Source: Spongospora subterranea f. sp. subterranea (Eukaryota; Endomyxa: Phytomyxea; Phytomyxea; Plasmodiophorida). From it: 64,000 bases of DNA. Shown here one piece after another: positions 36,467 to 48,330 of the stretch. The stretch covers positions 1 to 64,000 of the forward strand of contig JAUGWO010000159.1 in assembly GCA_049724395.1 (NCBI GenBank), read 5' to 3'. The stretch's first letter is position 1. Each line of letters starts with the position of its first letter. A program made the translations under genes and the position numbers. The notes beneath the pieces were generated by a model. It did no database searches and was not told the origin of the DNA. It saw only the letters and a list, made by a program, of their open reading frames with translations.

Positions 36467-39400
36467 ATGCGTGTCCTCAACTTGTTGCTATCGCTGCTGG
36501 TGGCGACCAGACCAACTCAGTCTGTGAAAAGCGACCTTAGTCATGGTTGGGGTGAACCGATTGGCTCAGGTCAGGCCAATGCCGCTACAAAAATCGCCTC
36601 CTCGACTTTCTCGGTATGGATGACGGAATGTCGCTCCAAATAATTGAAGAAATTCTGAGATCATGGTCCTTGCAGGACACCATGTTGCCGTCGCAGGAGT
36701 GGGCAATGCTCCTTGACACGACCAAAGATTTGCAGTTTCCAGTTTTCGAATACTCGAAATGGGAGTCAAATTTGCTGCATGACAATTTCTTGTTGGAGTT
36801 TGGCTTTTCCAATATCGATGGGGGCGACCAGTTTGGTGAAAAAGTTCGTTGATGAATGTACTCGTTCAGTTCAATTTCAAATAGAGATTCGGCTTGTTAA
36901 GTGTATTTTTAGGAATGGCGCTCAAGCCCGGGTTCGATACTTGACACGTCCCATATCAGTATTGATTCTCAACAGTTGAGCCAAGAGGGAGAAAACCTCG
37001 ATTGCCTTATGGATCCAAATCGAATGTCAATTGATTTGAGAAATTTGCCGTCAAAAGGCTTTCGCGAGAATCTCGTGCCCGATACCAGAAACATGCCGCC
37101 GTCGCAGGAGTTGGCAATGCCCCTTGACGAGACCCAAGAGTTGCACTTTCCAGTATTCGAATATTCGACATGGGAGTCAAATTTGCTGCATGGCAATTTC
37201 TTGTCGACGTTTGATTTTTCCAATATCAATCGTGTCGACCAGTTTGGTGAAAGTCCTTTGATGAATGTAGTCGTTCAGTTCATCTTCATACAGAGATTCG
37301 GCGTTGTAAAGTGTATTTTTTAGGAATGCGACTCGAGCCCGGGTTCGATACTTGACGCGTCCCATATCAGTATTGATTCTCAACAGTTGAGCCACAAGGG
37401 CGAGAACCGCGATTGCCTTACCGCGATTGCCTTATCGATCCAAATCGAATGCCAATTGATTTGGAAAATTTGCCTTCAAAAGGACTTCGCGAGAATCTCG
37501 TGCCCGATACCAGAAACATGCCGCCGTCGCAGGAGTTGGCAATGCCTGTTGACGAGACCCAAGAGTTGCACTTTCCAGTATTCGAATATTCGACATGGGA
37601 CTCAAATTTGCTGCATGGCAATTCCTTGTTGGCGTTTGGCTTTTCCAATATCAATGGGGGCGACCAGTTTGGTGAAAGTTCGTTGATGAATGTATTCGTT
37701 CAGTTCATTTTCAAATAGGGATTCCGGCTGGTTAAGTGTTTTTTCAGGAATGGCGCTCAAGCCCGGGTTCGATACTTGACGCGTCCCATATCAATATCGG
37801 TTCTCAACAGTTGAGCCAAGAGGGAGAAAACCTCGATTGCCTTATGGATCCAAATCGAATGTCAATTGATTTAAAAAATTTGCCGTCAAAAGGCTTTCGC
37901 GAGAATCTCGTGCCCGAAACCAGAAACATGAGGTCCGCCGTCGCAGGAGTTGGCAATGCCTGTTGACGAGACCCAAGAGTTGCACTTTCCAGTATTCGAA
38001 TATTCGACATGGGACTCAAATTTGCTGCATGGCAATTCCTTGTTGGCGTTTGGCTTTTCCAATATCAATGGGGGCGACCAGTTTGGTGAAAGTTCGTTGA
38101 TGAATGTATTCGTTCAGTTCATTTTCAAATAGGGATTCGGCTGGTTAAGTGTTTTTTCAGGAATGGCGCTCAAGCCCGGGTTCGATACTTGACGCGTCCC
38201 ATATCAATATCGGTTCTCAACAGTTGAGCCAAGAGGGCGAGAACCGCGATTGCCTTATCGATCCAAATCGAATGTCAATTGATTTGGAAAATTTGCCGTC
38301 AAAAGGCTTTCGCGAGAATCTCGTACTCGAAACCAGAAACATGCCGCCGTCGCAGGAGTTGGCAATGCCTCTTGACGAGACCCAAGAGCTGCACTTTCCA
38401 GTATTCGAATATTCGACATGGGACTCAAATTTGCTGCATGGCAATTCCTTGTTGGCGTTTGGCTTTTCCAATATCAATGGGGCGCGACCAGTTTGGTGAA
38501 ACTTCGTTGATGAATGTATTCGTTCAATTCATTTTCAAATAGAGATTCGGCTGGTTAAGTGTTTTTTCAGGAATGGCGCTCAAGCCCGGGTTCGATACTT
38601 GACGCGTCCCATATCAATATCGGTTCTCAACAGTTGAGCCAAGAGGGAGAAAACCTCGATTGCCTTATCGATCCAAATCGAATGCCAATTGATTTGGAAA
38701 AATTGCCGTCAAAAGGACTTCGCGAGAATCTCGTGCCCGATACCAGAAACATGCCGCCGACGCAGGAGTTGGCAATGCCCCTTGACGAGACCCAAGAGTT
38801 GCACTTTCCAGTATTCGAATATTCGACATGGGAGTCAAATTTGCTGCATGGCAATTTCTTGTCGACGTTTGATTTTTCCAATATCAATCGTGTCGACCAG
38901 TTTGGTGAAAGTTCTTTGATGAATGTATTCGTTCAGTTCATCTTCATACAGAGATTCGGCTGGTTAAGTGTTTTTTCAGGAATGGCGCTCAAGCCCGGGT
39001 TCGATACTTGACGCGTCCCATATCAATATCGGTTCTCAACAGTTGAGCCAAGAGGGAGAAAACCTCGATTGCCCTAACGATCCAAATCGAATGTCAATTG
39101 ATTTGGAAAATTTGCCGTCAAAAGGCTTTCGCGAGAATCTCGTGCCCGATACCAGAAACCTGCCGCCGTCGCAGGAGTTGGCAATGCCCCTTGACGAGAC
39201 CCAAGAGTTGCACTTTCCAGTATTCGAATATTCGACATGGGAGTCAAATTTGCTGCATGGCAATTTCTTGTCGACGTTTGATTTTTCCAATATCAATCGT
39301 GTCGACCAGTTTGGTGAAAGTTCTTTAATGAATGTAGTCGTTCAGTTCATCTTCATACAGAGATTCGGCTTTGTTAAGTGTATTTTTAGGAATGGGACTC

Positions 39401-41205
39401 GAGCCCGGGTTCGATACCTGACCCGTCCCATATCAATATCGGTTTTCAACAGTTGAGCCCAGAGGGCGAGAACCTCGATTGCCTTATCGATCCAAATCGA
39501 ATTCCTATTGATTCGGAAATTTTGCCGGCAAAAGACTTTCTCGAGAATCTCGTGCCAGATAACACAAACGTCCACCAGTTTGGTGACAGTTCTTCCAAAA
39601 ATTCAGCCGTTCAGTTTAAGTCCAAAGTGTCTTTCGGTTTGTTAAGTTCGTCTTAGGATTGGAACCCTAACACGAGTTTACACCGTGATGCATCCCGTAT
39701 CAGTATTGATGGTCAACAGCCAATTGAAAGCGCAGATGGCAAAGCTTTCGATTGCGGAATCGAAAATACGATTAATGCGAAAACCCAGCCTGTTGACGGT
39801 CGTCAGAATTTCCTTTCAGTAAGCGATTGCCGATAATCGTGATTACCAATATCTGCTTATGGGCATACTAGGATGGATTTCCGGAGCGAACTCACAAAAC
39901 GGTTCAGTTTCGAAATGCCAAGTCCTTGTTGGCATTGAAAATGCTCTGTCGGCGCCTAAACTGGGACCTGTATGAGGTCAAAGACTATGATAGCCTCTGT
40001 GTGTTCCTGGTCAGAACTCTGGTTCCCCGCTCTGTCTGGGATTTGATGATCACAAATGGTGTCGTCTGTTTAGGGAAAGGGGACGAATCCAGAACAGGTC
40101 GAGTCTGACAACAGTGTCGCCATGACTCGGAACACATGATGGAACTACTGTTGCTCGGAAAGTCGGGGCGGTATAACGTTGAGGCCGGACAAAACAACGT
40201 CGAACTTCCTGATACTACTCTAATTGCCAAGGCACCAAGCACCCTGCAAAAATTGATCCTAATTTCGAATTTTGTTTTGAAACTGCTCTCTTGCAGAAAG
40301 TCGGGCCGTAGTGTTATTCCTAAGGTGAATGTTTGTCTCAGGAAAATCTGTATCCCCGTCCTTCAATGTCTTGTGGAATGTTGCCATAAAGACATTTGGT
40401 TGTTCCAGACACGTTGGGGAAGGCGTTTCTCGCACCGTAATTTTGGAGCGACATGCTGCCCCGGTCCTGGATTAAACCATAACACCTGCGGTTACCAAAG
40501 GACGAAAATAGTCAGGTATTGTTTCGCCTCTTTCAAAAAACACTGATGAACATTTGTGCTCTTAGAGACAAGGACTCCGGTTTATCGAATCTGAAAGCTC
40601 TTGCTGTCGCGATTTCAAAGTCAAAAACTGCAAAAGGAAAACTCAAACTGTGTTGTGAATTCTACGAGAAATACCGGTCAAGTGGCACCATGACTCGAAA
40701 GATTCTTGGAGCATATTATTCACAGTCTCCGAAACCCATCTGGGGGTGCTATGTTCATCACTGTGGCCGAAATACAAATGAGTGGATTCGAAAATGGGGC
40801 CCTAACTTTGCACATGGAGAATTCGGCAATCAAAAATGTCAGGGCTTGGAGTACCTTCCTTGCGGATCGGACGACCTACCATTTGATATTCCATCAAGAC
40901 ATGAACTTCGCGGTAAATCAACCCGAGACCTCCTCCCAGCGGTTTCCAAGATTCTCGAAGAGTATGATCAGTTCGTGATTGCGAAGACAGCATCAATGAG
41001 ATCGCCTTATCCAACTTTAACCACTTTGGTCAGACGATCGCTTCGTCCTCTCATCAATTGTTTTCATCATCATTGCGCTCGAAGTGTTGAGGAATTTGTC
41101 CGGAGATGGGGAGAATCAATATTCTACACCAAGTTCAGTCGCGATTGTTGTCCTGGAACAGGCACAAAGGAATCTGATATCTGCGGTCATCTCATGGTTA
41201 AATAA
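36467..41205 (+). CDS. Secreted cysteine-rich repeat protein, family copy B, with six full repeat exons
   Basis: Same plan as copy A, with signal peptide MRVLNLLLSLLVATRPTQS. After the partial exon 2 come six full units starting at 36913, 37323, 37748, 38161, 38571 and 38980, then a shortened unit at 39390. The basic period is 409-410 bp: a 354-nt exon (118 codons) plus a 55-nt intron with both splice sites in phase 0. The third and fourth introns contain an in-frame TAG, so they must be spliced. The C-terminal exons (40083-40516 and 40566-41205, split by a 49-nt intron) keep the three W-G/C-C-P-G modules intact and end GTGTKESDICGHLMVK. Exon 2 and three of the units carry small length changes that are not multiples of three, so copy B may be a decaying array or contain sequence errors. 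If all units were used the protein would be the longest of the family. Confidence 0.6.
36913..39389 (+). repeat. Tandem array of six exon-plus-intron units, 409-425 bp each
   Basis: Unit spacings are 410, 425, 413, 410, 409 and 410 bp. Each begins GAATG(G/C), encodes SSPGSILDASHI, then SQEGEN, then NRMPIDLENLPSKGFREN, then FPVFEYSTWxSNLLHGN, and ends SSLMN followed by GTATTCG or GTAGTCG. Neighbouring units are nearly identical, with two sub-types (SLLAFGFSNINGGDQ or FLSTFDFSNINRVDQ) that are not strictly alternating. This suggests unequal crossing-over or conversion among units. Confidence 0.85.
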
Positions 41206-41764
41206 TGGTTGATCCTCCAGTGACTCAACAAACAAGTTAGATGCAGTCAAATAAACCTGATGGGGTTAAGGGTAGTTTCACAAGGTTTACAGCATTTATT
41301 CTCTTGTATTCATATCAACTTTTTTCCGTTGGATTCTGGTCAATATTGGCCGAGATACATATGTGTGTTCAACACCTTCCTCGGCTATGGACCACCTACT
41401 GTAGGTAGGCAACTCACGCTCAATTGATGTTGATTAATTTTGTTGTTGAGTCTGATGAATGGGTGGAGTCGGCTACCATCAGATATGGTGGCAGTGTGAA
41501 AGAATGTGACCAATAAAATACTCGATTCGTTGAGAGTTCACGTATATACTGGTTTTTGGTTCACCTGTACCGATAAGGACTGTTTACTCTGTACGCATCT
41601 CGAGTTGACAACAGACTCTGTCTTCGGGTCGGAAATCGGGTACCGGGATAAGCGAAAAAATGTTTGACACAAACCAATTTTTGAATAAAACCGGGAAACG
41701 CATCACGATAAATCAACTTGCGACATGGGATAGACCCGAGTTGTCGGAATAATCATAATGGGTT
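41206..41764. repeat. 3' flank of copy B, shared with copy A
   Basis: Matches 4395-4862 after copy A, with an extra stretch around 41510-41630 in B. It ends at the shared 'aatcataatgggtt' (41751-41764), the likely right border of the duplicated block. Nothing coding. Confidence 0.7.
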
Positions 41765-41799
41765 ATGACTTATGACAAACCGGTATGTGAGATGTTATA

Positions 41800-42012
41800 T
41801 ATCAAGCCAACAATCACAATCGAAGCGAATGTATCGCATTCCACGGTGGCGAAATCAAAAATTCTGCGCTTCACCGGTCAATGCTCGAAAAAGAGGCTTT
41901 CCCTCTCGCCGTGGCAGTTTATATCTTTGCGTTGTTGCTGGGTCGTGGCGACATTGTCCATGTTGTCATTGACCATAAAAATATGAAATTCTTTCTGAAT
42001 TCACTCTGAGTA
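41800..42012 (+). mobile_element. Ty3/gypsy-type retroelement fossil (RNase H fragment)
   Basis: A short stretch translates to an RNase H-like piece (LEKEAFPLAVAVYIF, then VIDHKNMKFF), the pattern of Ty3/gypsy polyproteins. It is a small broken fragment with no LTRs in view, cut on its right side by the inserted DNA transposon at 42013. Probably old. Confidence 0.55.
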
Positions 42013-42895
42013 CAGTGCGGGCAGTCTTAAACGGACAACTTGTCTCAATATTTTAAAAAAAAAAGGCCGCACCAATAAGTCGCATCTCTCGTCACAGTTC
42101 CTCCAGAATTTCAAAGATTCTGCGCTGAGAACGGTACTTCTTGATGGCATATTCAACTTGCGCAGGTGTGAGGCGCAGGTCTACCCGGTATGCGTCGATG
42201 TAGCGCTCTGATTTATGTGCAAATCGGCGGATAGTGGATACGCACACTCAGTTTAGAGCCAACACGAGAAATCGCAATGCTTACGAGTTTGCGCCTTGCA
42301 AGAACCCAGAACATCTCAATAAAGTCAAACTTCGGGTGGAATTTCCGATAAAAGATAATGCCATGTCCAGTGTCCTCAACGGATTCCTTCAACAAGGATT
42401 TCTGCCTGGCAAAATCAGGTTGTGCTGCGAGTAATTTACGAGCTTCCTTTAACTTCATTCCAGGAACACATCCCTGACTACCCTCGATGACAAGCTCTGC
42501 GTCAGCCTGCTCAATCGCCAGCTTATGTCGCTTGGCATCCAGAAGCTGGCGCTGCCGCTTATTTGGGGGAGCCATTGGTAATCAAATATGGTCATAACGA
42601 GAACCAAAGGGTCATCAATTCATCATACAAGGTTACGCTCGAGGCCCGCAGGTGCTCATCCCAAAACTGCTCTACGAAATTTCCCGTTTTTCATCATACA
42701 AATCTCAATTTGCCTCCTCCCACTGTAGAACAACCCCCTATTGCAGCTCTCGGGTTATATTTTTTCTCATTCTTTGTTCGTAATTTCTTTCAAAACAGTG
42801 ACGAAATTTTTTTTGGTTGGATACATTCGGGAGGCCCCAATAGTCCGCCTAAAGTCCTCCATACAAAAGTTGTCGGTTTGAGACTGCCCGCACTG
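42013..42895 (-). mobile_element. Short DNA transposon with 29-bp inverted ends and transposase remnant
   Basis: Ends CAGTGCGGGCAGTCT (42013 on) and the reverse complement ending at 42895 match at 27 of 29 positions and are flanked by TA duplications (42011-42012 and 42896-42897). Inside on the minus strand (42575-42090) is a transposase remnant: start MAPPNKRQRQLL, then a jump to FYRKFHPKFDFIEMFW and, after a frame change, TIRRFAHKSERYIDAYR and YAIKKYRSQRR. These are the C-terminal blocks of a DDE transposase group common in fungi and oomycetes. The middle of the enzyme is missing. At 883 bp this is an internally deleted, non-autonomous copy. Confidence 0.78.
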
Positions 42896-44080
42896 TACGG
42901 CCTGTGGACAGAGAAGACTGGATTCAAATACGGGCACGCACTTGTTTAACCAGCTTTTTGATCCAGTCTTTTCTAGTGGCCCATACAAAAGTGTGGAGTT
43001 AAGAACTGTACTGTGTGTATGAAATTTTTCAAATTACTTTGTGATAACTCGTAATTGGTTTCGTCCCGGGTATTGATTAGTTTCGGTTCCTGGTTACGGG
43101 TTCACCGTGCTACATGATTGTATGTTTTACTCAAATTACTAAGGTTCACAATTAGTGTATTTTACAATGAGAAGGAATTTTTTATTCATTCAAATTGTTC
43201 AAATAATCCCATGGTATGATTCCAGTTGAACAATTTGATTTGCGACCTGGAACAGCCCCGGGAATGACTCGAGGCATAATAAAAAAAATTGTGAACCCTT
43301 TTATGCCCACCTCATGTCATGAATGTGTTGCCAAAGATTGTTACCCACTGTTTCTGCTGCGGTTGACTTTCTTATGTTTATACTCATCTCCTCAACACCT
43401 TGTACAGTCCCCGGATGACCCCAACCACAAATGCAAGGTGGTGCCTTCCAGCACTGACGTCGAAAACGCCAGAAATGACGACATTCTGTCTTGAGTAAGG
43501 GCCAACTCCGGCTGCTCGATCTTCCGAAACTGATGCCTCGCCAAGATGTGCCTGGACAGCCGCCATCATAATGTAGCGCCATTCTGCCATGCAATCCGGC
43601 GTCGTTTTTCAATCCGCGCATCGCACGCCAGCAAGCCCCCTAACAATCGTATTTCATTATCTTTGAATGGTGTCATGGTCGTCAACCCCCCAGGAAACGC
43701 AGATCCGCTGCTGCTGCGTTCTTCGCATACAATATGTCAATAAGGGGGCGCTCATCTACCTGGCTCCGTTCGGTTTCGGAGGAGACGGACGTGGACGGTG
43801 CAACGTCGTCAAGATTGGACGTGCCAGCCATTGTAAGGAAGAGACTGAAGCGGTTGAAAGCACGCTCGATTACTGGTTGAACGTGGCGCAGACGACAGCC
43901 GCCAGAATACGCACAACCGCATAGAAATAGACAATGTCGTCAATATAGACGAAACCTTCTTGCAGTTCTACAGTTCCGATCGCTTGCTGGTGCCTACAGG
44001 CACGAAGCGAGTTGGAACGTTCGTTCCAGTTGAAAACGAAAAGAAAAGCGTCACTCTGCCAGTCTTCTTGCATCGCGGCT
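42896..44080. other. Unassigned region between transposon relics
   Basis: Several overlapping frames on both strands (for example 43301-43621 on minus) have coding-like composition, but I recognise no family. It may be the body of the element whose DDE fragment follows at 44082. Inverted words around 42914-42976 ('aagactggatt' / 'atccagtctt') could mark an element end. Confidence 0.3.
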
Positions 44081-44081
44081 G

Positions 44082-44492
44082 TTGCCTTCATTTATCATCG
44101 ATACTGGGGTGTTCGGGACCGACCTGATGAAACATTGGTCTTACCTTAACAAGTCGAAGATCCTGTTGAATAGCACTCACCGGATGACGCACTACATGTT
44201 CATCCTGTATTTAACCTGGATCTCCAATACCTTTCCTGACTCGAAAACCTTGTTGATTGTCGACCGATCTACGACACATTATGGCCCATTAATCACTGAA
44301 TGGCTCGAAAACTATCACTCCAGCACAGGGAGAAAGGTGTGGATCGAATATATTCCTGAATGAATGACGTTCATTTTACAGGTCTGCGACATTGCGATAA
44401 ACAAACCCATCAAGGCGCACGTACATAAGGCATTTTTGGATTTCCGACTGCAAGCTTCTCTCTTGATCGAAATTGCGTTTGATTTGATTAAT
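44082..44492 (+). mobile_element. DDE_1/pogo-like transposase fragment
   Basis: The frame reads TLLIVDRSTTHYGPLITEWL, then WIEYIPE, a TGA, then MTFILQVCDIAINKPIKAHV. Known pogo/jerky-like DDE_1 enzymes have this order: D in a hydrophobic strand, then P-(x)-T-(x)-L-Q-x-x-D-(V/I), then K-x-(F/H). A single stop (TGA at 44362-44364, where GGA is expected) interrupts it. Upstream and downstream parts are missing. A DNA-transposon remnant sitting just before copy C. Confidence 0.65.
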
Positions 44493-44796
44493 TAACAAAA
44501 TTACCGGGCGTCGGTGGATCCCAGACGCGTTTGAAAATGCGGTCAAAATCCATGAGTCGAAGACGACTCCTAGTTTGAAGCTCACCTGGCGTCGTTGAAC
44601 GAAAACTGTGTTTATCAACGCATGAAAGAAGGCAATCAAACGATGAAGCTATTTTGAATGATTTTTTGCAATTCCAATACAGTTTTCTCCACATCGAGAA
44701 ATTTTGGGCACACATATACTCCACATCTAATTTTTGGGAACATTTTGCTCCACATGGAGAAGGGTTTGTGGAGTTGTTATGTGCTCTAGGGTAATC
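44493..44796. other. Intergenic stretch before copy C
   Basis: Contains three similar words 'ctccacat' at about 44687-44755 in 'ttttgggcacacatatactccacat' style, a small degenerate repeat. No gene. Confidence 0.35.
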
Positions 44797-44802
44797 GAAG
44801 AC

Positions 44803-45065
44803 ATCTCGGCCTGGCGATGCCGTTTGGTTATCGTGTAGGCAAAACCTACATATCTGTTTTCAAGTCGTGTCGCCAGGATGTAAATTCGAACTCAAATAAA
44901 ACACATTGAAGACCACAAGATAACATCCCACAAAGCGCTTATGGGAGAGGAGATTCGGGTATCTGAACCCTGGTGTATGACAACCTAGAACCGTTCGTCT
45001 CATCCTCAACTCTGAACTCATCCTTAGCCAATGGAGAGCCGCGCTACCGTTGCGCCATTACTCCA
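44803..45065. repeat. 5' flank of copy C, matching the flank of copy B
   Basis: Nearly the same as 36203-36466. It includes the minus-strand tRNA-like segment (A-box TGGCGCAACGGTAGCGC at about 45040-45056 and B-box-like GGGTTCAGATACCC near 44955-44970) directly before the ATG at 45066. Confidence 0.75.
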
Positions 45066-47741
45066 ATGCGTGTCCTCAACTTGTTGCTATCGCTGCTGCT
45101 GGCGACCAGACCAACTCAATCTGTGGAAAGCGACCCTGGTCATGGTTGGGGTGTACCGATTGGCTCAGGTCAGGCCAACGCCACTACAAGAATCGCCTCC
45201 TCGACTTTCTCGGTATCAATGACGGAATGTCGCTCCAAAGAATTGAATAAATTCTGAGATCATGGTCCTTGCAGGACACCATGTCGCCGTCGCAGGAGTG
45301 GGCGATGCTCCTTGACAAGACCAAAGATTTGCAGTTTCCAGAATTCGAATACTCGACATGGGAGTCAAATTTGCTGCATTGCAATTTCTTGTTGGGGTTT
45401 GGCTTTTCCAATATCGATGGGGGCGACCAGTTTGGTGAAAGTTCATCGATGAATGTATTCGTTCAGTTCCTTTTCAAATAGAGATTCGGCTGATTGAGTG
45501 TTTTTTCAGGAATGGCGTTCAAGCCCGGGTTCGATACTTGACGCGTCCCATATCAATATCGGTTCTCAACAGTTGAGCCAAGAGGGCGAGAACCTCGATT
45601 GCCTTATCGATCCAAATCGAATTCCTATTGATTTGGAAAATTTGCCGTCAAAAGGCTTTCGCGAGAATCTCGTACCAGATACCAGAAACATGCCGCCGTC
45701 GCAGGAGTTGGCAATGCCCCTTGACGAAGACGAGACCCAAGAGTTGCAATTTCCAGAATTCGAATATTCGACATGGGAGTCAAATTTGCTGCATGGCAAT
45801 TCCTTGTCGACGTTTGATTTTTCCAATACCAATCGTGTCGACCAGTTTGGTGAAAGTTCTTTGATGAATGTATTCGTTCAGTTCATCTTCATACAGAGAT
45901 TCGGCTGGTTAAGTGTATTGTTTAGGAATGCCACTCGAGCCCGGGTTCGATACTTGACGCGTCCCATATCAATATCGGTTCTCAACAGTTGAGCCAAGAG
46001 GGCGAAAACCTCGATTGCCTTATCGATCCAAATCGAATTCCTATTGATTCGGAAATTTTGCCGTCAACAGACTTTCTCGAGAATCTCGTGCCAGATAACA
46101 CAAACGTCCACCAGTTTGGTGACAGTTCTTCCAAAAATTCAGCCGTTCAGTTCAAGTCCAAATTGTGTTTCCGTTTGTTAAGTTCGTCTTAGGATTGGAC
46201 CCCGAACACGAGTTCAAACCGTGATGCATCCCGTATCAGTATTGATGGTCAACAGCCAATTGAAAGCGCAGATGGCAAAACTTTCGATTGCGGAATCGAA
46301 GATACGATCAATTCGAAAACCCCAGCCTGTTGACGGTCGTGAGAATTTCCTTTCAGTAAGCGATTGCCGATAATCGTGATTACCAATATCTGCTTATGGG
46401 CATACTAGGATGGATTTCCGGAGCGAACTCACAAAACGGTTCAGTTTCGTAATGCCAAGTCCTTGTTGGCATTGAGAATGCTCTGTCGGCGCCTAAGCTG
46501 GGATCAGGATGAGGTCAAAGACTATGATAGCCTCTGTGTGTTTCTGGTCAGAACTCTGGTTCCCCGCTCTGTCTGGGATTTGATGATCACAAACGGTATC
46601 GTCTGTTAGGGAAAGGGGACGAATCCAGAACAGGTCGAGTCTGACAACAGTGTCGCCATGACGGAACACATGATGGAACTACTGTTGCGCGGGAAGTCGG
46701 GGCGGTATAACGTTGAGGCCGGACAAAACATCGTCGATCTTCCTGATACTACTCTAATTGCCAAGGCAACAAGCACCCTGCAAAAATTGATCCTAATTTC
46801 GAATTTTGTTTTGAAACTGGTCTCTTGCACAAAATCGCGGTGCAGTATTAGTCGTAACGTGATTGCTTTTGTCAAACACACCTGTTTCCCCGTCCTTCAA
46901 TGTCTTGTGAAATGTTGCCGTAAAGACATAAACCTTTTCCAGACACGTTGGGGATCGCTTTTCTCGCACGGTCAATTTGGAGTGACATGCTGCCCCGGTC
47001 CTGGATTAAACCATAACACCTGCGGTTACCAAAGGACGATATTCGTCAGGTATTTATTCGCCTCTTTTCAAAAAACACTGATGAACATTTGTGCTTTCCA
47101 GAGACAAATACTCCGGTTTATTGGATCTCAAAGCACTTGTTGATGCTGTTTCAAAGTCGAAAACTGCAAAAGAAAAACTCAAATTTTGTGGTGAATTCTA
47201 CGAGAAATACCTGTCAAGTGGCACCGTGACTCGAAAGATGTTTCGAGCATATCATAACCTGTCTCCGAAACCCATCTGGGGGTGCTATGTTCATCACTGT
47301 GGCAAAAATACAAATGAGTGGATTCGGAAATGGGGCCCTAAATTTGCACATGTGGAATTCGGCAATCGTAAATGTCAGGGCTTGGAGTTTCATCGTTGCG
47401 GATCGGACGACCCACCATTTGATATTCCATCAAGAAGTAAACTTCGCGGTAAATCAACCAGGGAGCTCCTCCCAGCTGTTTTCAAAATTGTCGAAGAGTA
47501 TGATCAGTTCGTGCTTGCGAAGACATCATCGATGAGATCGCCTTATCCGGCTTTAATTACTTTGGTCAGAGGATCGCTTCGTCCTCTCATCAATTGTTTT
47601 CATCATCATTGCGCTGGAAGTGTTGAGGAATTTGTCCGGAGATGGGGAGAATCAATATACTACACCAAGTTCAGTCGCAATTGTTGTCCTGGAACAGGCA
47701 CAAAGGAATCTGATATCTGCGGTCATCTCATGGTTAAATAA
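45066..47741 (+). CDS. Secreted cysteine-rich repeat protein, family copy C, with one full repeat exon
   Basis: Signal peptide MRVLNLLLSLLLATRPTQS. Exon 2 starts after 'ccttgcag' near 45279 and ends SSSMN. One full unit starts at 45510 and a shortened unit at 45926. Then follow the same C-terminal exons as in A and B (46612 to about 47050, and from about 47103 to stop 47741). The three cysteine modules are complete: CFPVLQCLVKCC, then RWG, then CCPGPG; GCYVHHCGKN, then KWG, then C and CG; NCFHHHCAGS, then RRWG, then CCPGTG. A run of four C at 46320-46323 (three in A and B) shifts the frame in the fourth coding block. Otherwise the exons are clean. As in A, a TAG in the middle exon needs a small intron. 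Confidence 0.65.
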
Positions 47742-48330
47742 TGGTTGATCCTCCAGTGACTCAATAAACAAGGTAGATGAAGTCAAATAAACCTGATTGG
47801 ACTTAAGCGTAGTTTCACAAGGTTTACAGCATTATTTTCTTGTATTCATATCAACTTTTTTCCGTTGGATTCTGGTCAATATTGGCCGAGATACATATGT
47901 GTATTCAGCACGTCCCTCGGCTATGGACCACCTACCTACACCGGTTACCGTATCTAGTCTTATCAACACTATTTTGAAGAGTGAAAAAAAAAATGGCTCC
48001 CCCTAATATGGAACTAACACTAATACTAGGATGTCATTATCAGTATTAAATCCAGGTAAGGATTTTGGGACGGCGAGAGCGCACATAAATACTTCTTGTC
48101 GATGGGCGAATGAACGTGCAGCAGGATGCGAACTGACTATTCTCTGCTACGAAGGCGATGATACATTGTGGGCACTAATTTGATGTCGCTGCACAGTGGG
48201 ATATTTTTTCATTCATTGGCGTCTGGCACATCCACACCATATTCAGGCACGGGTTCGCCATCGAAATGATTCCTGTGTATGGCGATGAATTTCTGTGGTT
48301 CAACAGATAGCTGTTTAATATGCCACTCCC
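47742..48330. other. 3' flank of copy C, then unique sequence
   Basis: Up to about 47940 this matches the flanks of copies A and B, then similarity stops at 'ggaccacctac'. The remainder holds no recognised gene. Confidence 0.5.

Noticed and set aside
36913-39389. CRISPR-like or satellite array
   Set aside because: The period of about 409 bp, coding content and splice signals are those of repeated exons. There are no short direct repeats with unique spacers.
40083-40108. End of the copy B protein at the TGA near 40106
   Set aside because: The alternative of an intron ending at TGTTTAG leads into the same downstream exon as in copies A and C, where the cysteine modules are strongly conserved.
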